Below are positions 21,001 through 24,380 of a stretch of DNA of 64,000 nucleotides, one piece after another. Within the stretch, counting starts at the first letter, position 1; the number at the start of each line of letters is the position of its first letter. This stretch comes from Streptomyces sp. ADI96-02 (lineage in GTDB: Bacteria; Actinomycetota; Actinomycetes; Streptomycetales; Streptomycetaceae), in the NCBI RefSeq assembly GCF_003846185.1, contig NZ_ML123034.1, positions 5,343,580-5,407,579 on the forward strand, in the 5' to 3' direction. The position numbers were made by a program, and so were the translations under genes. The notes under the pieces were generated by a model. It did no database searches. It was not told the DNA's origin and saw only the letters and a program-made list of their open reading frames with translations.

Positions 21001-23086
21001 CGACATCGCGGTCTTCTCCCTCGGCCTGTACAACGAGGGAAGGGCCCTTCACGGGCTGCGCCCGGTCGGCTCGCCCGTCGCCCCGACGCGGCACCAGCCC
21101 CCCCGGTTCGCTCCGCCTCCCATGTCCCGGCCCTCACCACGACCGGCCGGCGGTACGGTGCCGGCCGGCCCGGCCCCGGCTCCGTCGCCCGTTCCGCTCC
21201 CGCCGGCTCTCGCGAAGACGGCGGCACGTCTGATCGCGATGGACGCGGGGGCGCGTGCGCGGGAACTCACGTCGCTGGCTCCGGGGGACCGAGAGCTCCT
21301 GGCCGCTGACCCGGAGTTCGTGGAGCAGTTGCGGACCGGCCTGTCCGCGGACGACTTCACGGCAACGGCGGCGCGGTTGCTGGTCGTCGTTCCCGAGGGT
21401 GTGGAACAGCCCGTGGCTGCCAGGGAGGAAGCGGAGGCCCTGGTCGCGGAGATGCTCGCCGACCCGCAGATCGCGGTCGCGCTGCTGACGCGGGGCCGAC
21501 GGATGATCGTCGTTCCCCGGGACCGGCCGTTGACGTCACTGCCCGAGTTCGCCGCGCTCGCGAAACGCCCCGAGACCGACGGCCGGTCGCTGGACACGGA
21601 ACGAGGGCTCTACGCCGGCGGCCTGGTCGCCGTAGGTGAGGAGAACCTCCTGGGTGAGACCACCGCGGTACCGCTCGCCGATGTCCAGCCCGATGGATAC
21701 TCCATCGCCCGTCATGAGTGGGCGCACGCGATCGAGTCGGTCCTGAACGAGGAAGACCGTGGATGGATCACCGACGTGTACCGGACGAAGGTGAAGACCG
21801 AGGCGCAGGCACAAGGGCAGGCGGAGGAGCAAGCGCAGGCGCGGACGAAGGCGGGAGGAAGAGCGGAAGCGCAGGCCGAGGCGAGAGCGAGGGCGCGGGT
21901 GCAGGCCGCTGTCGACTCGGTCGTGCAATGGCCGGACGGGCCCGGCCCCAACTACTCGTCGAGCAAGGCGCACGAGTATTTCGCGCAGCTCACCAACGCC
22001 TATCTCGGTGCGAACACCGGCAGGGACGCCGACTCGCGCGGCCGGCGCAACAACGGCTCCGACTGGGTGGAGCAGCACGACCGGGAACTGCTTCCGCTGC
22101 TGCGCCGGCTCTACGGCCCCGGCCGGCCCTCCGACCTCGGCAGCGGTGACAACCCCTACGCCCTGACAGGCTTCCGCCAACTCTGGGACCAGGCCGAGCG
22201 CGAGCCGGCCTCGCAGGAGCCCGGATCAACCTCCGATACGCAGGCGGTCCGTTCCCACGGCGGTCCGGATGTGGTGTCCGGGGCGGCTGGACGTGTTGCG
22301 GGTGACGCGTCTGATGAGGCGATCCTGTTGGCCCCTCCGCCGAGTGGTTCGCCGTCCGCTCCGCCCCCTCCTACGTTGATCGCGTTCGATGCTCAGGGTG
22401 AGGGAAGAGAGCTCGCCTGGTCGGACGTCGAGCAGTTGCCGTGGTATCCGGGGCTTCCGCCGGTACAGCGTGAGCGGTTGCTTGCGACGGAGGACTACAC
22501 ACCGCTCGAGAACGCGATGGACGGGATGCGCAATACGGTGGTGGCTGCCGTGGACGGCGGAGCGGGCGTGGAGGACATCGAACTCCTCAAGGCCCTGTTT
22601 CACCTGCGGGGAAATCTCAGTGCTTTCGATCCGGTGATGCAGGACCTCATGCGCCAGGCTGTGGAGAGTGCGGAAGGGCGTTCGCAACAGCTGTCGTTGG
22701 TGCGCGGCTCTGTCACGGACTTCGGCCGGCATGTGGCATACACGGACCTGATCGTTCCGCACCCCGGTCCGTGGGCGATGGACTCCACGCCTCAGGGTCT
22801 GGCGGCTGCGCTTGAGTATGTGCTGGGTGAGCACAGTACGGCGACGGTCCTCACGGACAACGAGACGCTCGGCCACAGCCAGTCGGAAGAACTGCGGCGC
22901 AACATCGAAAAGATCAACGCACTCAACGCGGACAGGGGCGAGTACGTGCCGCTGGTCGTGAAGAGATCCCCGCTGTCCGTCGTCATGAACGAGAAAGGCA
23001 AGCACAAGACCGCCGTGTTGGGTGTGCCGTTGCGGCTGCGCCATGCGCCCTCCTTCTTCCAGGTGACCGTGACCCGTGAGCCGTGA
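2..23086 (+). CDS. Giant modular polymorphic toxin-like protein (T7SS-type effector), 5' truncated by window edge
   Basis: The reading frame is open from base 2 to TGA at 23084-23086, so at least 7,694 residues are present and the true start lies upstream. Residue numbers below count GTG 272 as 1; that is only the first in-window start codon, not a convincing start. Modules in order: Pro/Thr linkers; a Fic-like segment with HPFQDGNLRSN (473-483); a GHG/FSC His-Cys pair (H692, C741); an OTU-like protease (C1085, H1276); a long repetitive middle region of about 1,500 residues; two OTU-like copies lacking the Cys (~3250 and ~3550); two copies of a ~1,153-residue unit with OmpA-like GYGAD and His-Cys pairs (H4630/C4677, H5783/C5830); and a zincin HEWAH (7148-7152). 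No signal peptide is visible. The next gene is T7SS-associated, so export by that route is inferred. Residue 6061 is a TTA codon. It resembles proteins annotated as 'lonely Cys domain' proteins; the toxin role is inference. Confidence 0.85.
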   Translation, partial: NGTDTAPGSNGTDTAPGSNGTDTAPGSNGTAGSPAADSADGDTGTGISTGPGPRSDAPPLTVIVSETPPALVDGSPEAAALLDDAGADRAVVLGPPTGSDATGLPERGAFELTREGSGAPVQVRPLGGPEFTGGPDTPGKTAFPGANVLLPLADALGVPPVVTGTTPPTTSTTPPPTTSTAPPPASTTTPPPASTSPGPRPVAHGGPTGEPGADATPTLTTDDTRAAPDIEPTVTTDGPTAGPDAKPLVITTSSDGPSDVTASPAPTGPESPADVKPPVVTTGSDTAPDIKPPLVTTPSAPAPTTGTDVPVTSKPTADALPWTETATDLHLESDREDQAAAPPTEPPSGRIVVRPAGPEEPQPHKNLRDFLPEDEWWTFYIDPKNHDAALEAFPDDPGSYYDHDRSPGFQQGMVSAYTRFLGDPDTVATPMDSSSYRTMHGLATAYLGRSIGWSGGGATQFPLRGDALADDMFDERIGDQLLVYDVAKRDWSKPLPNPRPVTILTGFMHSNLALATNYGKNAAPGLVDALFQQHYTRVSAPDADDMVKLASTVRTIRALHVVHPFQDGNLRSNVQILLPKLLLEQGLRPVVPDNMYSLFQGGYSVPQMVESLIRNGALDTGGSRPPQGETATDPNLESGQDGAADTANPTTTANPTTTATDGTSATPPPAAGPSVTTLSGETVPFSELRRFVPRTALTPQPGVAVQTLTILQSPAEDGTARSEHREALLGQDTFRGLRITPAGPPPPGSTEAPRAPRRVFTGPPTALPGSGTKGGADYFVGHGSSRSVTLGTHNADRPDVKVSGVQLGDVISSWTQDEDGDQNRPLVLFSCETGRQPMIAGLPVAQHVANRTGRPVHAPTTKSGTVKDADGAVRAILLEGPDGPGRWRLFTPEPEGAELDDLARAAGLHAGPDPADPFARARTLQQIRTLRDVLGPDAETNPDNREALAGLAYVDGLRWRDPGTAARYGDGRMTPDLLDRMVTDWHTANGEPGVDPATGPTHRQYTAFLDAAAGLRAGETPATTLDELLPPPPPTMDPDTLVSRSDVLGLTYARSAQISWSLSDAPLPLTDLHLSPEDTAELARRLHRPQAAPAGPQDGPGPDGALTPGTTPDPGDDHAESVNPRPAPRTPPGRPESIAEDLDLAGDTASPGLAETVHADTRTFRRLPTPADGDCLFHAVLDSARSHPVPPAWAARDAAGLRGLLRDRLTESELLTTAALTTPDPVLAVVDDLRMTALAGVRDPEARERVGRDWDRIAQKVVTDGNGRRWRSVLRYSGYPHLADVAPTPAHARQLGSDGLILAAAEQTALWSTPFADVLPHLLAHTLDLDLRLVQPNPSAPTSSLVTPLNPGGTDALHLAYNGTDHYDALIPTTSLPAPVAADPTPAPAPVSEEPATPDVFGEWLRGMGGVTDLDGADTPTPDPGDAAPLETQLERHRPARLLTGEDAPPPGPAPRTVTFDDGSRLPTVLISPDADPDDDGTGPEARPDRTPLTGLLNGPGSLTLRSPEQVAKEVFDQLPKKLRDQFDEAELLRLLRDQPGAFTAPRGARVVGREKSGVGHELIVEAVPYHRWERFGDVGGGTVRLDTMRRGQASTGGGRSVGVGRRIAGALGMGPPLNWMLKIGVALGWTRRTDYTPGTQAYHQSEHRGWEGSHLHLDDVHYRVRVERVTEAPKTTGPDRTTTPAPRWRRNEVHAARFAMRDGLSWRLPDELTVPYKGPKRAPRTLTFPDGAEPRIADTTALHLTDPPEDVALALSGARPGSSAHRTLISYVRPERLLGLFGRFAGPVSGPELTRGSGQHPLGHLVVERSIPHRATLVTESVKAEVRDLTQVTYQNQRAHVRDTRLGVQITAGPNHTLIGPETDIRVQGGPLVRTDLSAGRGHYFGTDAARKVTGRVRNHPVALYRVERTLMVREAGRPQSAARPVRVVSLDWYSTQDARRLAGWDSRTPGATGPNPDAEPPVPWYLTREAPVHLGGQVRAEGFRPDRRPTPPPAPATAPAPGTTTATPPAPAPQDPLRTFADTVLDTLTRAYPSLFAPPLMLRHPHLAKLWYGDGRMRTALHNERQVREALSRPTLAQSLDDLTTTGVPVTLTEDGKVRRGHHTLILRARLTDRQFETTLSERSLRNAVIGTELSGQGQQVSTTLSAGVELGVSPRDHDKEPASGAPRQAGSLAVGARYARTDAKATKNTVAVTHDQLTFQNGADLYSYQVELGASFEGHRRPRGWTRLVSVGLLGAGLFVSKVEDRPLFTRGSETVGRVELAVPTGHGSDRHAPTDPPATTSTGPATAPATTGPATAPAATGPGTAPATTPSPTPEPPRPSADDADRLLDGTLSSPPANAADRQLVQQLLRAPNVVLSTEGGHQRQQLVQNTADRASGTSWHTNAPGTPVSTALRRAMADLGIAGQLGQYLGPFGSRITGLTGAGPLSTHYLKAAVRGDLGNLRVKSDPKPGNFEATLGNEHRVTASSGITSRTAVGLQGTSTPLQKAPGAEAVIGSYSTALQYAWGKGRSVAHTLTRGRTTTLTYAGRMYLVVADATETVAVRDRWTAAMGAIGTRAGTGISSAAGRISERLGRGLAPRRAAAARHRVPDAVMFHLPMLDAIEAGLAPDGLGDTTPGNLGRGYRLPPFLRGRRFPSHPSGQLDASPVAPRLMGQLEKIGVPSHDREQALQHLSPDFLRSHLHELTTDGLTLPVRYRAWSSPHHLPVGGSPGRLTFTLTPVTTTVRRLRTGYELEDYRTNHRDDAGAQAQDRGGDVTLSVGERVTGDGALVANPALQGTAAKQRATNRTETAGTTAMPNVVTTQTHAEIVTTYTLTATLTNAAGEPLTAAVTADVGSLSEVLPTNLLTPEGDGSDGALTEQDVPGPDRAVTVLTADQARPEAVAAWRTTDRETGGSDPDILPVDDLLGSGILAVDILGAPNVQDALTLATARADGFPGDTDLGTRHTGDMLAERVRMARHTPLTGLGTAAAQAQQEATSQVGLTGGFREALSPDGSPLPTQSSARLLGQSHTADSRVYAKMHRSGTRLLAVENKPRMEAMRRHRTGDALAPGIADNVEGAVSTSPLAGNSNAGVTNPGATVPIGGANDSTALRAAVDTTLGAHVKVVADRSMLFAIPVSWLSVAEVDHRVTDSRPMQALGKPRRGPRAAEAETTALVWLREDIARDLGLLDDTTFPDEARAAWDDQARAAADLATAEKNYYDARAKARETWLDLSADERAALGGDGRPTVLPRPIAGSPAVAAWEAARDDVRLWQQRVDGAAADHHRLHLAATRLTAHHQGSGTVPVKDAPQEYAAPDWRSEAPKPHQVTGTTGTAPRTLTSPDGRTVHEVHEVPHDGASFFHALLATAQDRGRLPYLLDAGLADRFTADPGNPEVTAEAVDAARHRLAWALADDGNEDLLDGLALDAADTFTQDELDAAGLELTPAQQAEFDALGRLPQTLWPSPEQRVALATAALSRPFAAEPAATTPDTESPAPPERRAGDHGGADLLPALAARVLGTPVTVVTGEGRQQMFLPRGADPATADPATGPLLFAADGFFSAALAPGATPPVTTALPTPATTTATGSTPAPSGESTAPGTTSTTGTDGKPPAHRSHATPPWLPPADATGPRYRLDRDGFLTGPDGATFTQGSPAGRGNGFFAALSTALHHAADQPGRDRPEAARLRGRARVSPAQLMRLNGLPGDRAEHEALFSPPPLKVRPGAPAPSRSALDGHLRRHLADAPWGPEADRAVAEWAAAATGTTVTLVEENGVVHTYPGPSPDAPVLRLRRRGGDFVPLLPRTPAPSPAPAPETKEAVETPEEPKESAPKTPEPTAAETPEPEAAQTPEPKRAETPEEKPPAPATPTPPPTTPAPPETTAVNEAPLPPPASPTGSDHPGLQGEEEAYELSTLSGAESQPHDRTDSDSDSEIETRRGEDPGADTPAPAVPRDAGLNRWLTGQITEDDLPPTHDAPGPGPEETVSIAELIEAGGTPTQGQRAEAMLRGDDRLPAAALTPLDLTRVRLTRPGPPARTLDTVAAAVARRLWTQTRAELTAAAPEGLDADQITDAWSTAVALVLPREPHPVLADVRHATDGHRDAVRRVAAHLLGAAPGTEDAARSAVELADTLRAGLGLPPRRTSATPAPPPARTAPVPPPAVQSQPDADLPDLDMPDAGPSALDSFDFDALGEVDAFDFSLLDTGPPDADQGDLEMTDADAAPPAPVALDTGAGRPVFATPAATRPLTTLPPLSLVPFAPQRTTPDDGAEQELEKLARRVASAALRNRLNKVPPPRVDIAGYGADARGAGTARERDHAARERGVRRALAVRELFVAKLTQALADLQAGLPAGRTPIRAKDIAVTAQGRVRVPTQGVTVAPDRWISSPDLGRQATISIASPGHAAAVETLDALRRMDRRPGSGTLRSGPLDVDAVLRRVLHLAPTVFVDPEMRRDLYTMTERALAAGRATSLAALTAFHLEEEGVLAADRARYVSDQGHRVPGLNWTGPDTADANMFFVDRIDAGQPNGQGQVDSAPWMFETAVYPVLADGSHDRVDALLPDGSTWQLDEEEFAELVAADLARNPLPADTPIVLAVPMAGDRYLDLPRILAERTGRTVWVHSGLAQRHPDPAAPSAIAVLHRDGLPDGGWLPQYPGLAPAPGGPDWHRDVLTQPIISSSTGRQIGRSLHVPAELVGERETFADFDQMKVYVHYNAATGTYSAKLPLTAPGPKGKAYFLAGHGLPGRLDLPLAGGGSRTAGRHEAGEWLRRRKSLSSLPKDHWIDLVVCYSAAPTDDALQDLSQAGHSFPVPFAADPLSDDALSLGQHLANVTGRRVRMSYSVQGAARYQDEALRLLFSDARGRRWWWETARPEPDEAELDRMAGVAGFEGGPSTVARSELLRLVRALKLVLGQDVQDADDFPALLRGAAAVGSMWFADPALQPAGPFSPELLRRVIAAHPLAAAGVDRQTTGRVLADAARAWTDSRIPVSAFVDLPTPLSAAGWLGDTAAVDDAAVAALGLSDPVHAAAHRPRMFWARVRAEETLAGPDGDTLTTRALRLDPAVDLDDALRDRARSVLTRGFAASRDMTDPDVTGAYAVEAAGAFDSTGVMVGISGGTDGGRDWHDRSSFLPDLSRFRLKTGTTDTEQNAPWAGQDADGNGRPTPYLVRASVNPEDSAHVDVDLGGTRHRVTPAEFAELLAADPVLRRKALTTPVLLALEGLDGSTTAVADAVAQRLGRSVWWSAFPMTLSAKNVGDLDVPTLGDSLARLASPTVADLREARPAAPSMDEDVARPVAPPTQAAPNTAPPVRTAPSPQLPGAGEATTAQTTPRSPEPVRSPEPGPVPDHAPARQSPSTDEAAPATAAAASRTRGGARSSAGDPMVGVELTSPAPIPIAPVPGQPVRPLPPLPVRTLVAYGRDETSPSVQGEQTLARLAAQAAATGLRNWRAGATLPRVVITGYGADALPGGGASGAPAIRRANSARTRFIRLLTLELEQLQRDVPADEPRLTTSDYPLVVKALPQVPTDWVASGGLQHVSRAQLGRQATVGLTQAADARAVQKLDTLRRRDRSLRDRPFDVDAIARRVLHLEPDADVEHDARAELFALVARATAAGRATGVNALAAFHLSELGVTAPDRAHHFTISGQRAAGLNWTHEDVVELDPTRSHVLLKPDNRMTGLFAPVPWANGPTPYVVAAEGGQDRVEVLLPDGTTRESAMDEFVELVAADVTREALPPGTPIVLAVPFAGDGDLEALRVLADRTGLTVWARSGDVDLETVSGRAATVNVLRSPDDRHPFGDWVPTVPGLGPDLDDDVPDWHRDVVSRAIISARTGRQIGRASYHPAEFAEFFEEHDRHLDRMTTYVHYNPATDRDSVEYDLPRPGPEDRAYRLDMHGSPGRLVLALRNGAKRRVDEREAGPWLRRRKSLTTLPEDHWVDLVSCWSGSPVDSSVPAPGRRTGAFPGPFVPDPLRTVSMAQHVANETRRWVRLAHSPQTTEESNGRYRRVLWTDAQGRARAWDLARPEPDEEELDALAQAAGLSLGDDEVSREMRDATLRLVRALRTTFGPYVDDEPDFGDLLRGVAALDHMWRSDPELDQAGPFTLDLLRRVVDAHAPVATGATRASTRAVLAAAAQHWARDPDSGLQGFVRLPAVRSTAAWLQEGGVEDEAAALLHLDTDEVGEAEMSRMFWARVKAAETLPRHDADAAVYVGRLLHLPPVQEPAPGDERLDKALDVLTRAFAVGRAASDLDVAAAFSLLDEGANLYTMTYLTQGTADGTGRNYTGAMPQDAELSRFRTPDGLHDTPWVRDARGESAPLSFLVQVAPDADDPDLLELRWKGETYRVTLGEFSELLAHDPMLMKRELSTPVVLAFPGPAADPEATARRIAQRLGRGVWWTGFPADLSGTDDSGEPVLSLHPTADGDSPGPDPWQQARPAQPASVQDAPRTIPAPLPRTAGRDDRNEQPEAVGASAPPPEPAATAEAVPPGTSGLPPESSSPAVTGPAGKDARPSEPARPVDVLLAPPVRQAGRDAIDNWLEISARGGLRRSSALRAVDQAVSRLPRDAGRDELRSVLVSVTDWKSGKSPESTRWEAVSRLEAAVRDRMDQLAAPPAPGVFVRDRSERASAGPSRRDEPPAAVPPRVSAAPGSVEVEGYAPSSGWEVELHGYRLVLPADAYPGEFGDHNGAVVQLPGILKIVLDQAGGVPILEITSEAARGLVRGRADGRAERSDSLAGLSGVVDRLRKARDGATVKETFPESAGYEVDPLSEDLPIKTNEAGGAAMLVHHTATAPTSQLVQFIEYVTSRMRRESKPVQLAHADAGNGLRFGASARQDFTDWLNRRPEQYPVNAMDDKELEGVLALGYIQVAAAVRGARNRGILPKDFTAVASRHPLAALRASLGEAPRAYLKDQEEALRKLFVSTFEDEIDLRGRSVLDLRIGLTVGPSSPTVHEYLDNLLLDEPQRIVTQRQALGMQTEFPALDSHPDGRSGEARIVPPVVVMEARALASMRETLETLKRDADDIAVFSLGLYNEGRALHGLRPVGSPVAPTRHQPPRFAPPPMSRPSPRPAGGTVPAGPAPAPSPVPLPPALAKTAARLIAMDAGARARELTSLAPGDRELLAADPEFVEQLRTGLSADDFTATAARLLVVVPEGVEQPVAAREEAEALVAEMLADPQIAVALLTRGRRMIVVPRDRPLTSLPEFAALAKRPETDGRSLDTERGLYAGGLVAVGEENLLGETTAVPLADVQPDGYSIARHEWAHAIESVLNEEDRGWITDVYRTKVKTEAQAQGQAEEQAQARTKAGGRAEAQAEARARARVQAAVDSVVQWPDGPGPNYSSSKAHEYFAQLTNAYLGANTGRDADSRGRRNNGSDWVEQHDRELLPLLRRLYGPGRPSDLGSGDNPYALTGFRQLWDQAEREPASQEPGSTSDTQAVRSHGGPDVVSGAAGRVAGDASDEAILLAPPPSGSPSAPPPPTLIAFDAQGEGRELAWSDVEQLPWYPGLPPVQRERLLATEDYTPLENAMDGMRNTVVAAVDGGAGVEDIELLKALFHLRGNLSAFDPVMQDLMRQAVESAEGRSQQLSLVRGSVTDFGRHVAYTDLIVPHPGPWAMDSTPQGLAAALEYVLGEHSTATVLTDNETLGHSQSEELRRNIEKINALNADRGEYVPLVVKRSPLSVVMNEKGKHKTAVLGVPLRLRHAPSFFQVTVTREP
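1100..1870 (+). other. Fic/Doc-like domain within the giant protein
   Basis: The segment contains YRTMHGLATAYLG, then helical sequence and HVVHPFQDGNLRSN at 1679-1720. The Fic active-site consensus is HPFx(D/E)GNGRxxR. Here His, Pro, Phe, Asp, Gly, Asn and the first Arg are kept, the second Gly is Leu, and the last Arg is Asn. Active Fic enzymes usually transfer AMP to target proteins. The changed loop makes catalysis, or its nucleotide choice, uncertain. Confidence 0.6.
2320..2640 (+). other. First clan-CD-like His/Cys segment of the giant protein
   Basis: A hydrophobic strand ending YFVGHG places His at 2345-2347 (residue 692). A second strand, LVLFSC, places Cys at 2492-2494 (residue 741), 49 residues later. 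It is followed by VAQHVANRTGRPV. The same layout recurs at 14.16-14.30 and 17.62-17.76 kb. A His after a hydrophobic strand and a Cys ending the next strand is the caspase/C80 (clan CD) pattern. Protease activity is inferred, not shown. Confidence 0.5.
3480..4125 (+). other. OTU-family cysteine protease-like domain, catalytic residues present
   Basis: The segment starts RLPTPADGDCLFHAV, with the nucleophile Cys at 3524-3526 (residue 1085), and ends LAYNGTDHYDAL, with His at 4097-4099 (residue 1276). These match the OTU signatures DGDC(L/F)FxA and (N/D)HYDAL, about 190 residues apart, a usual OTU core length. OTU enzymes cleave ubiquitin from eukaryotic proteins. In bacteria they occur mostly in effectors, so this one may act on a eukaryotic host or serve as an autoprocessing protease. 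Confidence 0.75.
9990..10640 (+). other. Degenerate OTU-like copy 2 (Cys replaced by Ser)
   Basis: VHEVPHDGASFFHALL aligns with the OTU nucleophile motif of the intact copy but has Ser (10028-10030) in place of Cys. The end, LLFAADGFFSAAL, lacks the catalytic His of HYDAL. It is probably a non-catalytic binding module descended from an OTU duplication. This is read by eye. Confidence 0.45.
10830..11350 (+). other. Degenerate OTU-like copy 3 (nucleophile lost)
   Basis: GRGNGFFAALSTALHHAAD occupies the position of the OTU motif, and the segment closes with RRRGGDFVPLLPR at the place of HYDAL. Neither Cys nor His is present. It lies directly after copy 2 and a Thr/Pro linker. The relationship is weaker than for copy 2. 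Confidence 0.35.
12690..15780 (+). repeat. Internal repeat unit A of the giant protein (about 1,020 residues)
   Basis: The unit runs from the OmpA-like stretch with IAGYGAD, through a helical DVDAVLRRVLHL block and GLNWTG, to DWHRDVLTQPIISS, the GHG/VVCYS pair (H4630, C4677) and a closing GRSVWWSAF. The same order of landmarks recurs in unit B with a constant offset of 1,153 residues for the His-Cys pair. This indicates an ancestral duplication that has since diverged. Confidence 0.8.
16140..19190 (+). repeat. Internal repeat unit B of the giant protein (diverged copy of unit A)
   Basis: It carries ITGYGAD, DVDAIARRVLHL, GLNWTH, DWHRDVVSRAIISA, MHGSPG with WVDLVSC (H5783, C5830) and GRGVWWTGF, matching unit A block for block. 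The GHG of unit A is MHG here. A TTA leucine codon sits at 18452-18454. A clear shift in codon use begins about 300 bp after the unit ends. Confidence 0.8.
21400..22170 (+). other. Zincin-like (anthrax-lethal-factor-type) metalloprotease segment
   Basis: RHEWAHAIE supplies an HExxH zinc motif (H7148, E7149, H7152). About 80 residues later KAHEYFAQLTNAYLG supplies Glu 7235 as a plausible third ligand. Between them is a Gln/Ala/Arg/Glu-rich low-complexity helix (about 21790-21905). The HExxH...(80)...ExFA layout is typical of ATLF-like peptidases used as toxin warheads. Identification rests on motifs only. Confidence 0.55.
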
Positions 23087-23223
23087 CGAACTGCCGGAGC
23101 ACTGGGAGGAGAACGACGGGTGTAGGGGCCCCGGGCCCCCCTGCCCGGCCCACCGCAGCCCCGGCTACCGCATCAGGCACACCCTCTGCCCCGACCCCAC
23201 GTCCCCCAGTGAACGAGGACACG

Positions 23224-23868
23224 ATGACTGAGTCCCGCGTCGAGACCCCCGCCTCCCTCCTGGACCCCCCACCGCCGGAGGAATTCGTCCAGGCCGCCCG
23301 GCTGGCGCCCGGCCACTGGCTCCACCTCACCGACCCCGCCTGGCCGGGGGAGGGCGCGCCACCGGACTGGGCGGTGGTCGGGCGGTGGCGCTCCGACGCG
23401 GCGGGCGAGATCGTCGAGTGGGAGGACAACGAGGAGTACCGCCCGTCGCCGGAGGCCATGGGCTGGCCCGAACCCGCCGACGACGTGGACCGCGCCATCC
23501 AGCTCGCCACCACCGGCTACGGGCCGGCCGAGGATGTCACCGCCGCCCTGGCCCGCGCCGAGGTCGCGGTCCCGGTCACGGCGAGCGGCGACCCGGTGAG
23601 CATGTCCGCCCCCGACGGGACGGCCGTGGTCCCCGCCTACACCTCGCCCCGCTACCTCCAGGGCCTCGGACAACTGGGCTCCGTGACCCTCCCGGTCGTG
23701 GACCTGCTCACCCGTATCCCGGCCGACCACAGCCTGTGCCTCAACAGCTCGGCCGCGGTCAGCATGGTGCTGACCACGGAGGGCCTGGCCGACGTGCTGG
23801 CGGAGGCGGCGACGAAGGGGAGGAAGGCGGAGGACACACCGGAGGCGGCAGGGCAGCCGAACCGCTGA
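23224..23868 (+). CDS. Type VII secretion system-associated protein (SseB-like)
   Basis: A 214-residue cytosolic protein with no signal peptide. The N-terminal block GHWLHLTDPAW...WAVVGRW...DNEEYRPSPEAMGWPEP matches the pattern I know from Streptomyces proteins annotated as type VII secretion-associated. The C-terminal half looks like an SseB-type module. ATG 23224 is preceded by GAGGA five bases upstream and begins MTESRVET. A GTG at 23083 overlaps the stop of the giant gene and would add 47 low-complexity Pro/Thr residues, which is less likely. It follows the giant gene in the same direction, so the two are probably co-transcribed, and this protein is inferred to help deliver or handle the giant protein. 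No ESX ATPase or WXG100 gene lies in the window. Confidence 0.75.
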   Translation: MTESRVETPASLLDPPPPEEFVQAARLAPGHWLHLTDPAWPGEGAPPDWAVVGRWRSDAAGEIVEWEDNEEYRPSPEAMGWPEPADDVDRAIQLATTGYGPAEDVTAALARAEVAVPVTASGDPVSMSAPDGTAVVPAYTSPRYLQGLGQLGSVTLPVVDLLTRIPADHSLCLNSSAAVSMVLTTEGLADVLAEAATKGRKAEDTPEAAGQPNR

Positions 23869-24380
23869 CACAGGACGCGTCGACGCGCGGACGGGACCGT
23901 CGGGCGGCCCGTACCGTCGCGCCGCGGGGGTCCGCGCCGAGCGCGGGACGAACGAGCACGGGGCATGAGCGATGTCCGCCCCACGCGGCGGGGCCGCGCG
24001 GGCGCCCTGCCGCCGCCTTCCCCGCCCTTTCCGTTTCGGGCCGACGTCGACGGCGAGGCCGACGTGCCCTTTCGGGCAGCCGCATCGGATCGATCGGGGA
24101 TTCCGTCCCTGCGGTATGCGCGGGTTCAGTCACTTTGCGCGGTCATCCGTGACGAGCCGGGGTTCCTCCGTGACGCGGCGGGGGCGCGGTCCGCTTACGC
24201 GGCCCCGCCTGCCGAAGCCGCACCGCGCCGGGGCAACGATCTTCCAGCGCTTGCCATGCCTTGACATCGCTTGTCACGCGCAGCTCAATAAGCCTCGCAA
24301 GGCGGCGCTCTGCCGTCCGGTTCTCCGCCACCTCCTCAGCGTGCTCGTCACCGGGATTTCTCCAACCGCCGGAGTGCTCC
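23869..24380. other. Intergenic region between T7SS-associated gene and lectin gene
   Basis: No convincing gene is seen. It contains the 12-bp palindrome CGCGTCGACGCG (23876-23887) just after the upstream stop, and a promoter-like pair near 24261-24290. Short open frames here have Arg/Pro-rich translations typical of random high-GC DNA. Confidence 0.6.
24261..24290 (+). promoter_or_regulatory. Candidate promoter of the secreted lectin gene
   Basis: TTGACA at 24261-24266 is followed after 18 bp by TCAATA at 24285-24290. The -35 is a perfect housekeeping hexamer and the -10 is weak. It would give a leader of about 85 nt before the ATG at 24381. Confidence 0.4.

Noticed and set aside
23083..23223. 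GTG 23083 as start of the T7SS-associated gene (GTGA overlap with the giant gene)
   Set aside because: It would add 47 low-complexity residues without a ribosome-binding site. ATG 23224 has GAGGA at the right distance.
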